64,000 bases of DNA, taken from positions 1 through 64,000 of the forward strand of contig NZ_BCQS01000032.1 of the NCBI RefSeq assembly GCF_001552195.1, read 5' to 3'. Each line of letters begins with the position of its first letter. The first letter of the stretch is position 1. The translations under genes were made by a program, and so were the position numbers. The notes under the pieces were generated by a model. It was not told where the DNA came from. It ran no database searches and was given only the letters and a program-made list of their open reading frames with translations. Origin of the DNA: Actinomadura latina NBRC 106108. Its GTDB lineage: Bacteria; Actinomycetota; Actinomycetes; Streptosporangiales; Streptosporangiaceae. This document shows positions 47,650-56,942 of the stretch, in pieces.

Positions 47650-48582
47650 GTGAGGACCCTGACGGGCACGGCCGTCCTGGCAGCGGCGGCGGTGGCGCTG
47701 GTCGGCTGCGGCAACGTGAGCTTTGGCGGTACCCGCCACGAGGACCGCTCCTACACCGCGCCGGCCGGCGTCACCGCGCTGAGGATCCAGACGAACGGGA
47801 GCCGGGTCGAGGTGACCGCGTCCGACTCCCCCGGCATCGAGGTCGTCGAGCGGCTGAGCTGGTCCAACGACAAGAACCGGCCGAAGGCGAAGCACGTCGT
47901 CGAGGGGGGCGCGCTGAAGCTCACGTCCAAGTGCGGCACCCAGGTGATCGGGTTCAGCGGGTGCGGCGTCTCCTACCGCGTCCGGGTGCCGCGCTCGACG
48001 CCCGTGCGGATCGACAACCGGGACGGGACGATCGTCGCGTCCGGGCTCGCGGGGACGGTGAACCTGCACAGCGACAACGGCTCGGTCACCGCGACGGACC
48101 TGCGCGGGCCCACCGTCTCCCTCAGCTCGAACGACGGGTCGCTGCGCGTCTCGGGCCGTGTCACCGCCGCCGACCTGCGCAGCGACAACGGTTCCGTGGA
48201 CGCGACCGGGCTCACCGCCACCACGCTGAAGGCCACGTCCAAGGACGGGCGCATCCGGCTCGGCGGGAACGTCGCCAGCGCCGAACTGCGCACCGACAAC
48301 GGCAGCATCGACGCCAGGGGACTGACCACCGACCGGCTCACCGCTGGGACGAGGGACGGCGGCATCGACCTGCGCCTCGCCGGGCCGCCCACGACCCTCA
48401 AGGCGACCAGCGACAACGGCTCCATCCGCCTCCGGCTTCCCGCCGGGGAGAGCTACGCGATCAGCACGTCCACCGGCAACGGAGGCAAGCGGATCGACTC
48501 GGCCGTCCACCAGGACTCCCGGTCCGAGCGGCGCATCGAACTGACCGCCGGGGACGGCAGCATCTTCGTCGGGCCCAGCTAG
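47650..48582 (+). CDS. DUF4097 beta-helix lipoprotein
   Basis: 310 residues from GTG 47650 after GGGAGAG. A signal peptide with lipobox LVGC (about residues 16-19; VLAAAAVALVGCGN) predicts lipid anchoring outside the membrane. The rest is a DUF4097 right-handed beta helix with a repeating turn: SDNGSVTATDL, SNDGSLRVSG, SDNGSVDATGL, SKDGRIRLGG, TDNGSIDARGL, TRDGGIDLRL, SDNGSIRLRL. Six to eight coils are visible. Similar proteins are frequent in actinomycetes and their role is unknown. Its stop overlaps that of the convergent M28 gene. Confidence 0.9.
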   Translation: MRTLTGTAVLAAAAVALVGCGNVSFGGTRHEDRSYTAPAGVTALRIQTNGSRVEVTASDSPGIEVVERLSWSNDKNRPKAKHVVEGGALKLTSKCGTQVIGFSGCGVSYRVRVPRSTPVRIDNRDGTIVASGLAGTVNLHSDNGSVTATDLRGPTVSLSSNDGSLRVSGRVTAADLRSDNGSVDATGLTATTLKATSKDGRIRLGGNVASAELRTDNGSIDARGLTTDRLTAGTRDGGIDLRLAGPPTTLKATSDNGSIRLRLPAGESYAISTSTGNGGKRIDSAVHQDSRSERRIELTAGDGSIFVGPS

Positions 48583-50102
48583 CGGACCAGGTACGGGCCC
48601 CGCCAGAGCGGCTCGTAGGACGGGACGAGAGGCAGGGCCAGCCGGGCGCCGCCGTTGACCGCGACGGTCGTCCCGGCGAGGTGCTGCAGGACGTGCGCGA
48701 CACCGTCCGCGTTGGTGTCGAGCAGCTTGAGGTCGACGTTCTTCAGCCGGTCGCACCTGGCGTGGTAGCACGGGTCGTACGCCTTGCCGGCCCGGCCCCC
48801 GAACGCCTTGGCCTCCGCGGCGGTCTTCAGGCCCTCGGCGCCGGTGTCGAGGCCGCCGGACGGGATGCCCCGCTCGATGAACGGGCCGTAGTCGGAGCGC
48901 CCGTCGAACTCGCTCTCGGCCGTCGGCAGGCGGCGGCCCTTGAAGTAGTCGCGGAACATCTTCTCGATCGCCCCCGACCCGGCGGGCGCCCGCGTGCCGC
49001 CGCGGGTGGAGTGGTCGCCGTCGTACACGCCGCGGACGCCGTTCGGCGAGCCGAGCATGTCGAGGTTGATGTTCAGGGCGATCTTCTCCCGCTCGGCGCC
49101 CGGCAGCGACGCCACGTAGTGGGCGGAGCCGCGCAGCCCCTCCTCCTCGGCTCCCCACCAGGCGAACCGCACCCGGTTGCGCAGGCCCTTGCCGAGGCCG
49201 TTGATCTTCCCGGCGATGGCGAGCAGCGCGGCGGCGCCGCTGCCGTTGTCGTTGATCCCCGCGCCCGCCGGGACGCTGTCGAGGTGCGCGCCGGCCAGCA
49301 CCACGTTGCCGGCGTCCCCGCGCTCGGTGTCGGCGATGACGTTGGCCGACGACTTCTTCCCGTGCGCGGTGTCGGTCTTCACGCGCAGCTTCAGCCCGCC
49401 CTTCCCGGCGGCCTTCGCCAAGGCGACGCCGAGGTCGTGGGCGATGCCGACGACCGGGATCGCGGACGGCTTCGACACCGTCCCGTTGATCGGCCCCTTC
49501 TCCCCCGGCTTGTTGAAGACGACCACGGCCGGCGCGCCCGCCGCCTTCGCCCGCGCCGCCTTCGTCGCGAACATGCAGCCCCCACGCTGCATCAGGGCGA
49601 TCGAGCCCTTCTTGAAGCCCTTGAAGTCGCCCTTCTGGCAGCCGCTCGTCCCTTCGCCCTTGGACGGGACGTCCACCGCGATCACGGGCGCGTTCACGTC
49701 CCCGGACCCCGAATACGCGAAGGTCAGGAAGTCCTTCTCCCGTTTGTAGGACTTCCTGGACGGCGCCGTCCGGGCGAACACCGCGTCCGACTTCTCCCGC
49801 CAGTACGGATAGGTGAACTTCCGCACTTTCGGTGTGAGGCCGGCCTTCCGGAGCCGTCCGACGACGTACTTCACCGACACGTCGTAGCCGGGCGTCCCCG
49901 CCGCGCGGTTGCCGCCGTTGTAGTCGGCGATCTCCTGGAACGCCGCGAGATGCGCCTTGACGTCCTTCAGCGTCACGAGCTTCGCGAGGTCGGGGCGGGC
50001 CGGCGCGGCACCGGCCGCGGGCAGCGCCGCCGGCAGGAACAGCGCGGGCAGCGCCACGGCGGCGCCGGTGAGGAGGTTGCGGCCGGTCATCAGCTTGCGC
50101 AC
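48579..50102 (-). CDS. Secreted M28-family aminopeptidase with PA domain
   Basis: 507 residues from GTG 50102, five bases after GGAG. Signal peptide at 1-33 (LMTGRNLLTGAAVALPALFLPAALPAAGAAPA). The PA domain (about 145-270) shows KKGSIALMQRGGCMFATKAARAKAAGAPAVVVFNKPG. The M28 zinc site is AGAHLDSVPAGAGINDNGSGAAALLAIA, WGAEEEGLRGSAHYVA, and LDMLGSPNGVRGVYDGD, with a last ligand in DPCYHARCDRLKNVD. Likely exports and digests peptides, as the Streptomyces aminopeptidase does. Convergent with the DUF4097 gene. Confidence 0.94.
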   Translation of the reverse strand: MRKLMTGRNLLTGAAVALPALFLPAALPAAGAAPARPDLAKLVTLKDVKAHLAAFQEIADYNGGNRAAGTPGYDVSVKYVVGRLRKAGLTPKVRKFTYPYWREKSDAVFARTAPSRKSYKREKDFLTFAYSGSGDVNAPVIAVDVPSKGEGTSGCQKGDFKGFKKGSIALMQRGGCMFATKAARAKAAGAPAVVVFNKPGEKGPINGTVSKPSAIPVVGIAHDLGVALAKAAGKGGLKLRVKTDTAHGKKSSANVIADTERGDAGNVVLAGAHLDSVPAGAGINDNGSGAAALLAIAGKINGLGKGLRNRVRFAWWGAEEEGLRGSAHYVASLPGAEREKIALNINLDMLGSPNGVRGVYDGDHSTRGGTRAPAGSGAIEKMFRDYFKGRRLPTAESEFDGRSDYGPFIERGIPSGGLDTGAEGLKTAAEAKAFGGRAGKAYDPCYHARCDRLKNVDLKLLDTNADGVAHVLQHLAGTTVAVNGGARLALPLVPSYEPLWRGPYLVR

Positions 50103-50232
50103 GTGCACTCCAGCGGACGGGGACGGAGCGGACCAGCAGCGATCCTGGACCCGCGCCCCGCCCGCCTCAAGCAGCCGCGGCACCGCAACGCCAACTCGAT
50201 ACCGGCGCCTTACCCGGCCATGCCGCGCGCGC

Positions 50233-50697
50233 TCATTCCGGCTGGTGCAGGTCGACCGGAAGGCCGGGCGGCGCGGCCTCCAGCCACGCCAGGAACCCGG
50301 TCAGCGCCGCCGCGCCCATCGCCAGTTCGACGGTCAGCGCGCCGTCCCGCACCTCGATGACGCTCACGTCCGGCAGCAGGCCCTCCGCCTCCTCCGGGCC
50401 GGGCAGGCGGCGGTTGGACACGACGAGGCCCCGGCGGTGAATCACCTGCCGGGGCCTTCTGCGGAAACCGAACACGCGGTGCCAGTGCAGCTCATCGCCC
50501 TTGTACCGGCCGATGCCGAGCCGCCACACCCCCGGAGCTCCGCCCTCCGGGGACATTTCGCGCAGGCTGCACTCCACGGTGCCGCCGCCGCGCGTGAACA
50601 GCCAGCGGCGCACCGCCATCGAGACGAACAGCAGCGCCGCCACGAGGACGAGCGCCGCCAGGGCACCGCCCACGTCCAGTGCCAGGTGCTCGCCCAA
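50233..50697 (-). CDS. DUF2550 membrane protein
   Basis: 154 residues. One N-terminal transmembrane helix (LALDVGGALAALVLVAALLFVSMAVRRWLF), then a cytoplasmic beta-rich domain: GGTVECSLREM, GVWRLGIGRYKGDELHWHRVFGFRRRPRQVIHRRGLVVSNRRLPG, ending AALTGFLAWLEAAPPGLPVDLHQ. A conserved actinobacterial family found immediately downstream of atpC, as here (35 bases), possibly co-transcribed with the ATP synthase operon. Function unknown. Confidence 0.9.
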   Translation of the reverse strand: MGEHLALDVGGALAALVLVAALLFVSMAVRRWLFTRGGGTVECSLREMSPEGGAPGVWRLGIGRYKGDELHWHRVFGFRRRPRQVIHRRGLVVSNRRLPGPEEAEGLLPDVSVIEVRDGALTVELAMGAAALTGFLAWLEAAPPGLPVDLHQPE

Positions 50698-50732
50698 GTC
50701 CCCCGCCGTCCGTCGAACTCCAGACCTCGATG

Positions 50733-51119
50733 CTAGGCCTCGATGCCCGCCGCGCGCAGCCGGGCCCGCGCGCGCCGCTCCGGCGTCGCGTCCTCGCCCT
50801 CCTGCGCGAGCGCCGCGTCCAGCGCCCGCCGGGCGTCGTCCACGTCGATCTCGTCGCCGATCTCGGCCTGCTCGGCCAGCACCGACACCTCGTCGGCGGC
50901 GACGGAGAAGAACCCGCTGCCGACCGCCGCGGTGATCGGCTTGCCGCCGTCCGCCGGCTCGATCTTCACCACGCTGCCGTCCAGCAGCACGCCCAGCACC
51001 GGGGCGTGGCCCGGCAGGATGCCGAGCGAGCCCTCGATGGTCTGCGCGACCACCATCCTGGCCTCACCGGACCAGATCTCGCGCTCCGGCGAGACCAGCC
51101 CGACCCTCAGGGTTGCCAC
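50733..51119 (-). CDS. atpC: F-type ATP synthase subunit epsilon
   Basis: 128 residues from GTG 51119 after GGAGG; the longer open frame upstream is an artefact. LRVGLVSPEREIWSGEARMVVAQTIEGSLGILPGHAPVLGVLLDGSVVKI is the beta-sandwich, and DVDDARRALDAALAQEG the C-terminal helix pair. It belongs to the central stalk with gamma and can inhibit ATP hydrolysis. Last gene of the atp cluster, 94 bases past atpD. Confidence 0.96.
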   Translation of the reverse strand: MATLRVGLVSPEREIWSGEARMVVAQTIEGSLGILPGHAPVLGVLLDGSVVKIEPADGGKPITAAVGSGFFSVAADEVSVLAEQAEIGDEIDVDDARRALDAALAQEGEDATPERRARARLRAAGIEA

Positions 51120-51213
51120 GTCTGTTTCCTCCGAATACTGGAGCGGTACCGGCGGGGCCGCCCCCGGACGCGCGGTCGAACGCGTCGTCCCGGGACGGCC
51201 CCGCCGGAGCGGA

Positions 51214-52644
51214 CTACTTCTCCAGCTCCCTGGCCTTCTTCTCGACGTCCTCGATGCCACCGCACATGAAGAACGCCTGCTCGGGCAGGTGGTCGTACTT
51301 GCCCTCGGCGATCGCCTTGAACGAGGCGACCGTCTCGTCCTTCGGCACGGTCACACCGGGCTGGCCGGTGAACTGCTCGGCCACGTACATCGGGTGCGAC
51401 AGGAAACGCTCGATGCGCCGCGCCCGCTGGACGGTGACCTTGTCCTCCTCCGACAGCTCGTCGATACCGAGGATCGCGATGATGTCCTGCAGCTCCTTGT
51501 ACTTCTGCAGGATCCGCACGACCTCCTGGGCGACCTCGTAGTGCTCGTTCCCCAGGATCTGCGGGTCCATGATCCGCGAGGTGGAGTCGAGCGGGTCGAC
51601 CGCCGGGAAGATGCCCTTCTCGGAGATGCTCCGGGACAGGGTCGTGGTGGCGTCCAGGTGCGCGAACGTGGTGTGCGGCGCCGGGTCGGTGATGTCGTCG
51701 GCGGGCACGTAGATCGCCTGCATCGAGGTGATCGAGTGACCGCGCGTCGAGGTGATCCGCTCCTGCAGCACGCCCATCTCGTCGGCCAGCGTCGGCTGGT
51801 ACCCCACCGCGGACGGCATGCGCCCGAGCAGCGTGGAGACCTCCGAGCCGGCCTGTGTGAACCGGAAGATGTTGTCGATGAACAGCAGCACGTCCTGGTT
51901 CTGGACGTCGCGGAAGTACTCCGCCATCGTCAGCGCGCCCAGCGCGACGCGCAGCCGGGTGCCCGGCGGCTCGTCCATCTGGCCGAACACGAGGGCGGTG
52001 TCCTTCAGGACGTCCGCCTCCGCCATCTCCACCCAGAGGTCGTTGCCCTCACGGGTGCGCTCGCCGACGCCGGCGAACACCGAGGTGCCGCCGAAGTTGC
52101 GGGCGACACGGCGGATCATCTCCTGGATGAGGACCGTCTTGCCCACACCCGCGCCGCCGAACAGGCCGATCTTCCCGCCCTTGACGTACGGGGCGAGCAG
52201 GTCGATGACCTTGATGCCGGTCTCCAGCATCTCGGTCCGGGACTCCAGCTGGTCGAACGCCGGCGCCTTGCGGTGGATCCCCCAGCGCTCGTTGATCTCC
52301 AGCGACGCGGTCGGGGCGTCCAGCGCCTCGCCGAGGGCGTTCCACACGTGGCCCTTGGTGATGTCGCCGACCGGGACCGCGATGGACTTGCCGCTGTCGA
52401 CCACCGGAGCGCCGCGGACCAGGCCGTCCGTCGGCTGCATGGAGATGGCCCGGACCATGTTGTCGCCCAGGTGCTGGGCGACCTCGAAGGTCAGGGTCTT
52501 CTCCTCGCCGCCCAGCGTCACCTGGACGTTGAGGGCGTTGTAGATCTCCGGGAGGGCGTCGGCGGGGAACTCCACGTCGACGACCGGGCCGATGACGCGT
52601 GCGACGCGCCCGGTCGCGGTCGCCGTCTCTACCTGTGCAGTCAT
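51214..52644 (-). CDS. atpD: F-type ATP synthase subunit beta
   Basis: 476 residues from ATG 52644, five bases after GGAG and 2 bases past the atpG stop (TGATAATG). Walker A GLFGGAGVGKTVLIQEMI, Walker B LLFIDNIFRFTQAGSEV, catalytic Glu in GVGERTREGNDLWVEM, the PADDITDPAPHTTF segment, and the DELSEEDK C-terminal motif that replaces DELSD. All catalytic residues present. Confidence 0.98.
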   Translation of the reverse strand: MTAQVETATATGRVARVIGPVVDVEFPADALPEIYNALNVQVTLGGEEKTLTFEVAQHLGDNMVRAISMQPTDGLVRGAPVVDSGKSIAVPVGDITKGHVWNALGEALDAPTASLEINERWGIHRKAPAFDQLESRTEMLETGIKVIDLLAPYVKGGKIGLFGGAGVGKTVLIQEMIRRVARNFGGTSVFAGVGERTREGNDLWVEMAEADVLKDTALVFGQMDEPPGTRLRVALGALTMAEYFRDVQNQDVLLFIDNIFRFTQAGSEVSTLLGRMPSAVGYQPTLADEMGVLQERITSTRGHSITSMQAIYVPADDITDPAPHTTFAHLDATTTLSRSISEKGIFPAVDPLDSTSRIMDPQILGNEHYEVAQEVVRILQKYKELQDIIAILGIDELSEEDKVTVQRARRIERFLSHPMYVAEQFTGQPGVTVPKDETVASFKAIAEGKYDHLPEQAFFMCGGIEDVEKKARELEK

Positions 52645-52646
52645 TA

Positions 52647-53543
52647 TCACTCCCCGCCAGACTCGGCGAGCGCGTCAGCGCCACCGACGATCTCGCTGAT
52701 TTCCTGGGTGATCGCGGCCTGCCGCGCCTGGTTCATCTGGCGCGTGTAGACCCCGAGCAGTTCGTTGGCGTTGTCGGTCGCCGACTTCATGGCCCGCCGG
52801 ACCGACGCCTGGAAGGACGCCGCCGACTGCAGCAGCATGTGGAAGATGCGGCTCTCGATGTAGTTGGGCAGCAGGAGGTCGAGCGCCGCCGCGGCGGACG
52901 GCTCGAACTCGTACGCCGGCGGGACCTTGCCCGAGGTGCTCTCCTCGATCTCCAGCGGCATCAGCCGCTTGACCTGGACGGCCTGGGTCAGCATCGAGAC
53001 GAACTCGGTGTAGACCACGTGGATCTCGCCGACACCGCCCTCGGCGTCGGTCTTGAGGAAGTCCTCGGTCAGCCGGCGGCCGATCTGCTCCGCGTTCGCG
53101 AAGTGCGGACGGTCGCTGAACCCGTGCCAGGTCTGGGCGACCTCCCGGCCCCGGAACCGGTACCAGGTGATGCCCTTGTTGCCCACCACGTACGGGACCG
53201 GCTCGCGGCCCTCGTCCCGCAGCGCCCGGATCAGGGACTCGGCCTCGCGGATCACGTTGGCGTTGTAGGCGCCGCAGAACCCGCGATCACTCGTGACGAT
53301 CAGGACGGCGCTGCGGGTGTCGGCCGGCTGCTCCTGCAGGAGCGGGTGGTCGATCCCCACATGGTGGCTCACCAGCGCGGTCAGGGCCTGCGTGATCTGG
53401 TCGGCGTACGGCTTGGACGCCGCCACCGCCTGCTGGGCCTTGACGATCCGCGACGTGGCGATCATCTCCTGGGCACGCGTGATCTTGGCGGTCGACTTGA
53501 CCGTCTTGATCTGCTGCCGGAGTTGACGAAGTTGCGCGGCCAT
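52647..53543 (-). CDS. atpG: F-type ATP synthase subunit gamma
   Basis: 298 residues from ATG 53543. The N-terminal helix MAAQLRQLRQQIKTVKSTAKITRAQEMIATSRIVKAQQ and the C-terminal helix ASVRRAMKSATDNANELLGVYTRQMNQARQAAITQEISEIVGGADAL form the rotor coiled coil; the Rossmann-like middle contains VLIVTSDRGFCGAYNANVIREAE. It turns inside the alpha3beta3 ring. Spacing of 5 bases from atpA indicates tight operon structure. Confidence 0.98.
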   Translation of the reverse strand: MAAQLRQLRQQIKTVKSTAKITRAQEMIATSRIVKAQQAVAASKPYADQITQALTALVSHHVGIDHPLLQEQPADTRSAVLIVTSDRGFCGAYNANVIREAESLIRALRDEGREPVPYVVGNKGITWYRFRGREVAQTWHGFSDRPHFANAEQIGRRLTEDFLKTDAEGGVGEIHVVYTEFVSMLTQAVQVKRLMPLEIEESTSGKVPPAYEFEPSAAAALDLLLPNYIESRIFHMLLQSAASFQASVRRAMKSATDNANELLGVYTRQMNQARQAAITQEISEIVGGADALAESGGE

Positions 53544-53548
53544 CGGCG

Positions 53549-55183
53549 TCAGTCCTTCTTGACGCGGGTGATGGTCTCCTGCTCGACGTCCTCGGCCTCG
53601 ATCGGTTCGACGGGCTCCTCGGCCAGCAGGTCGCCCTCGCTGGTCTGGAAGCCCTTCTTGAACTCCGTGATGGTGTTCTTGAGGCTGGTGAGGCCGTCGT
53701 CGGAGAGCTGCCCCGTCTCGCGGATGGCGGTCAGCATGCCGCCCTCCTCGCGCTTGATGTACTCGAGGAACTCCCGCTCGAAGCGGCGGATGTCGGCGAC
53801 CGGGACGTCGTCCAGCTCGCCGGAGGTGCCCGCCCACACGGACACGACCTCCTGCTCGGCCGGGAACGGCGCGCCCTGCGGCTGCTTCAGCAGCTCGACC
53901 AGGCGGGCGCCGCGCTCCAGCTGGGCGCGGGACGCCGCGTCCAGGTCGGACGCGAAGGCGGCGAACGCCTCCAGGTCGCGGAACTGCGACAGCGCGAGGC
54001 GCAGCGTGCCGGCGACCTTGCGCATCGCCTTGATCTGCGCGGAGCCGCCGACCCGGGACACCGAGATACCGACGTTGATCGCCGGCCGGACGCCCTGGTT
54101 GAACAGGTCCGTCTCCAGGAAGCACTGCCCGTCGGTGATCGAGATGACGTTCGTCGGGATGTAGGCCGACACGTCGTTGCCCTTGGTCTCGATGATGGGC
54201 AGACCCGTCATCGAACCGGCGCCGAGGTCGTCCGACAGCTTCGCACAGCGCTCCAGCAGCCGGGAGTGCAGGTAGAAGACGTCACCCGGGTAGGCCTCGC
54301 GGCCCGGCGGGCGGCGCAGCAGCAGCGACACCGCGCGGTAGGCCTCGGCCTGCTTCGACAGGTCGTCGAACACGATCAGGACGTGCTTGCCCTGGTACAT
54401 CCAGTGCTGCCCGATCGCGGACCCGGTGTAGGGGGCGATGTACTTGTAGCCCGCCGGGTCGGACGCCGGAGCCGCCACGATCGTGGTGTACTCCAGCGCG
54501 CCGGCCTCCTCCAGGGAGCGGCGGACGTTCGCGATCGTGGAGCCCTTCTGGCCGACCGCGACGTAGATGCAGCGCACCTGCTTGTCCGGGTCGCCCGAGT
54601 CCCAGGCTTCCTTCTGGTTGATGATGGTGTCCACGCAGACCGTGGTCTTGCCGGTCTGCCGGTCACCGATGATCAGCTGCCGCTGGCCGCGACCGATCGG
54701 CGTCATCGCGTCGATGGCCTTGATGCCGGTCTGCAGCGGCTCCTTCACCGACTGCCGCTGCACGACCGTGGGGGCCTGCAGTTCGAGCGCGCGGCGCTCG
54801 GTCGACTCGATCGGGCCGAGGCCGTCGAGCGGGCTGCCCAGTGCGTCCACAACACGGCCGAGGAAGGCGTCGCCGACCGGCGCCGACAGGACCTCGCCGG
54901 TCCGCCGGACCTTCTGGCCCTCCTCGATGTTGCTGAAGTCGCCAAGGACAACGGCGCCGATCTCGCGCACGTCCAGGTTCAGAGCCAGGCCACGGGTACC
55001 GTCCTCGAACTCAAGGAGTTCGTTCGCCATCGCGGAGGGCAGGCCCTCGACGTGGGCGATACCGTCGCCGGAATCGACGACGGTGCCGACCTCTTCGCGC
55101 GCGGCGGCCTCGGGCTCGTACGACTGGACGAAGCGCTCCAGCGCGTTCCGGATCTCATCCGGACGGATCGTCAGCTCCGCCAT
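53549..55183 (-). CDS. atpA: F-type ATP synthase subunit alpha
   Basis: 544 residues. Walker A IIGDRQTGKTTVCVDTIINQ, the regulatory-site region VLIVFDDLSKQAEAYR, and SVSRVGGSAQIKAMRKVAGTLRLALSQFRDLEAF (VSRVGG signature). The C-terminus has an acidic extension (EEPVEPIEAEDVEQETITRVKKD, about 30 residues) seen in actinobacterial alpha subunits; in mycobacteria such a tail suppresses ATP hydrolysis, so a similar role is possible here. Confidence 0.98.
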   Translation of the reverse strand: MAELTIRPDEIRNALERFVQSYEPEAAAREEVGTVVDSGDGIAHVEGLPSAMANELLEFEDGTRGLALNLDVREIGAVVLGDFSNIEEGQKVRRTGEVLSAPVGDAFLGRVVDALGSPLDGLGPIESTERRALELQAPTVVQRQSVKEPLQTGIKAIDAMTPIGRGQRQLIIGDRQTGKTTVCVDTIINQKEAWDSGDPDKQVRCIYVAVGQKGSTIANVRRSLEEAGALEYTTIVAAPASDPAGYKYIAPYTGSAIGQHWMYQGKHVLIVFDDLSKQAEAYRAVSLLLRRPPGREAYPGDVFYLHSRLLERCAKLSDDLGAGSMTGLPIIETKGNDVSAYIPTNVISITDGQCFLETDLFNQGVRPAINVGISVSRVGGSAQIKAMRKVAGTLRLALSQFRDLEAFAAFASDLDAASRAQLERGARLVELLKQPQGAPFPAEQEVVSVWAGTSGELDDVPVADIRRFEREFLEYIKREEGGMLTAIRETGQLSDDGLTSLKNTITEFKKGFQTSEGDLLAEEPVEPIEAEDVEQETITRVKKD

Positions 55184-55273
55184 GATTCCTCTCTTGCTCC
55201 CTAAAAGGTCAGCTCAACCGGCGCCCGGCGATGGGGCCGGCTCAACCGGCGCTGGGGCCGGCTCGAGCGGCGC

Positions 55274-56095
55274 TCAGCCGGCGCCGAGCCGCCGGCGGAC
55301 GTCGTCCAGCCGCCCGGCGATCGTGCCGTCGATGATCTCGTCCCCGATCTCGATCGACAGTCCGCCGATCGTGCCCGGGTCGATCTCGATGTTCAGGTGT
55401 ACTTCGTGCCCGTACGCGGCGGCGAGTACCGCGGCGAGCCGCGTCCGCTGCCGCGCCGACAGCTCGGTCGGCGTCCGCACCAGTGCGACGAGCCGCTGCC
55501 GGCGCTGGGCGACGAGCTTGCCGTACTCGGCGAGCCCGCCCTCCAGGCTACGTCCTCTCGGACGGAGCACCAGCTCGGTGATCAGCGTCAGCGTCGCCGG
55601 CGTGACCTTGCCCTCCAGCAGCGCTGTGACCACGCCGAGCTTGCGGTCGTCCGGCAGGCCCGGACCGGCGAGGGCGCCGCGCAGCGCGACCTCCCGCTCG
55701 ACGACCCGGGAGAACCGGAACAGCTCGTCCTCCAGGTCGTCGATCCTCCGGTCGGCCTCGGCGCGGGCGGCCTCGGCGGTGACCGCGAGGGTCTCCACCG
55801 CGTCCGACAGCTCCGACGGCTTCGACCAGCGCAGCCGGACGACATCGGCGACCAGCCCGAGAGCGGCCGGCGACACCTTGCCCTCCAGCAGGATCTGGAC
55901 GAGCTGCGCCTTGTCGGCACCGTCGCGCGCCGGGTCGGACACCGCCCGCCGCAGGCCGTGCTCGCGGTCGATCAGGTGCAGCACCGCGAACAGGTCGCCG
56001 CCGAGCGCGGCCAGGTCGGCGGAGGAGATGACGGCCTCCAGCCGCTCCTTGGCCTCGGCCAGCGACGCCCTGCTCACCGCTCCGGTGATGGTCAT
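55274..56095 (-). CDS. atpH: F-type ATP synthase subunit delta
   Basis: 273 residues from ATG 56095, overlapping the atpF stop by 4 bases (ATGA). The usual length for the actinobacterial delta, longer than the 180 residues of E. coli because of an added N-terminal half (SLAEAKERLEAVISSADLAALGGDLFAVLHLIDREHGLRRAVSDPARD). The C-terminal half has LDELVLRPRGRSLEGG-type sequence and LNIEIDPGTIGGLSIEIGDEIIDGTIAGRL. Connects the b stalk to F1. 90 bases to atpA. Confidence 0.95.
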   Translation of the reverse strand: MTITGAVSRASLAEAKERLEAVISSADLAALGGDLFAVLHLIDREHGLRRAVSDPARDGADKAQLVQILLEGKVSPAALGLVADVVRLRWSKPSELSDAVETLAVTAEAARAEADRRIDDLEDELFRFSRVVEREVALRGALAGPGLPDDRKLGVVTALLEGKVTPATLTLITELVLRPRGRSLEGGLAEYGKLVAQRRQRLVALVRTPTELSARQRTRLAAVLAAAYGHEVHLNIEIDPGTIGGLSIEIGDEIIDGTIAGRLDDVRRRLGAG

Positions 56096-56649
56096 GATGT
56101 GATCTGCTCCTGCGTGCGAGCCCGGCTCTCCAGCTCCTCGAGGAACCGGTCGACGACCCGGCTCTGCCGCGCGCTGTCCTCAAGGGACTCGCCCACGACG
56201 CGTCCGGCGAGGTCGACCGACATGGCGCCGATCTCGGCGCGCAGCGACTGCAGCGCCTGCTGCCGCTCGGCCTCGATCTGCTTCTTGGCGTCCTCGACGA
56301 TCTTGCGTGCCTCCGCCTGGGCCTTCTCCTTGGCCTCGGCGATGATCTGCGCGCCCTGCTCCTCGGCCTTGCGTCGCTCGTTGGACGCCTCGACCGCGGC
56401 CGCCTTCTGCTGGGACTTGTACTGATCGAGGACCTGCTGGGCCTCTTTCTGCGCCTGCTCCGCCCGCTCGAGACCGCCCTCGATCGCCTGGGTCCGCTCC
56501 TCCAGCGTCTTCTGCAGACGCGGGACGAGGATGCGACCCAGAACGACCATGACGACGAGGAACGAGAAGATGCCGACGACCAGCTCGTACGGGTGCGGGA
56601 CGAGAGGGTTGTTCTCCTCCGCCGCAAGGACGGAAGCTGCTGTGATCAT
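56092..56649 (-). CDS. atpF: F-type ATP synthase subunit b
   Basis: 185 residues. One transmembrane helix near the N-terminus (ELVVGIFSFLVVMVVLGRILVPRLQKTLEERTQAI), then a long charged helix (EQAQKEAQQVLDQYKSQQKAAAVEASNERRKAEEQ through RKIVEDAKKQIEAERQQAL), and ends with RVVDRFLEELESR. Forms the peripheral stalk. No second b-delta fusion gene, unlike mycobacteria. Coupled to atpH. Confidence 0.97.
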   Translation of the reverse strand: MITAASVLAAEENNPLVPHPYELVVGIFSFLVVMVVLGRILVPRLQKTLEERTQAIEGGLERAEQAQKEAQQVLDQYKSQQKAAAVEASNERRKAEEQGAQIIAEAKEKAQAEARKIVEDAKKQIEAERQQALQSLRAEIGAMSVDLAGRVVGESLEDSARQSRVVDRFLEELESRARTQEQITS

Positions 56650-56681
56650 TTTTGCAGCCCTTCCTCAGTTGGAACCCGTGG

Positions 56682-56918
56682 TCAGATGCCCTGGAAGATG
56701 AAGGGCGCGACCAGGCCGATGAGGGCGAGCGCCTCGGTGAGGACAAATCCCAGCAGCATGTTGGTGCGGATCACGCCGGTCAGTTCGGGCTGGCGCGCGA
56801 TGGCGTTCACGCCCTGACCGAAGATGATGCCGATGCCGATACCGGGGCCGATGGCCGCGAGGCCGTACCCGATCGAGGTGACGTTACCGTCGAGGGCGGC
56901 GAGCACTTCTCCCGTCAT
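56682..56918 (-). CDS. atpE: F-type ATP synthase subunit c
   Basis: 78 residues, two transmembrane helices. Helix 1 has the glycine-rich packing pattern GYGLAAIGPGIGIGIIFGQGVNAIARQPE, with the polar loop RQPE facing F1. Helix 2 carries the ion-binding Glu in LLGFVLTEALALIGLVAPF, without the Gln/Ser set of Na+-binding rings, so a proton ring is expected. The leader between atpB and atpE contains two hairpins. Confidence 0.98.
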   Translation of the reverse strand: MTGEVLAALDGNVTSIGYGLAAIGPGIGIGIIFGQGVNAIARQPELTGVIRTNMLLGFVLTEALALIGLVAPFIFQGI

Positions 56919-56942
56919 GGGGTTTCATTCCTTTTCTGTCGG

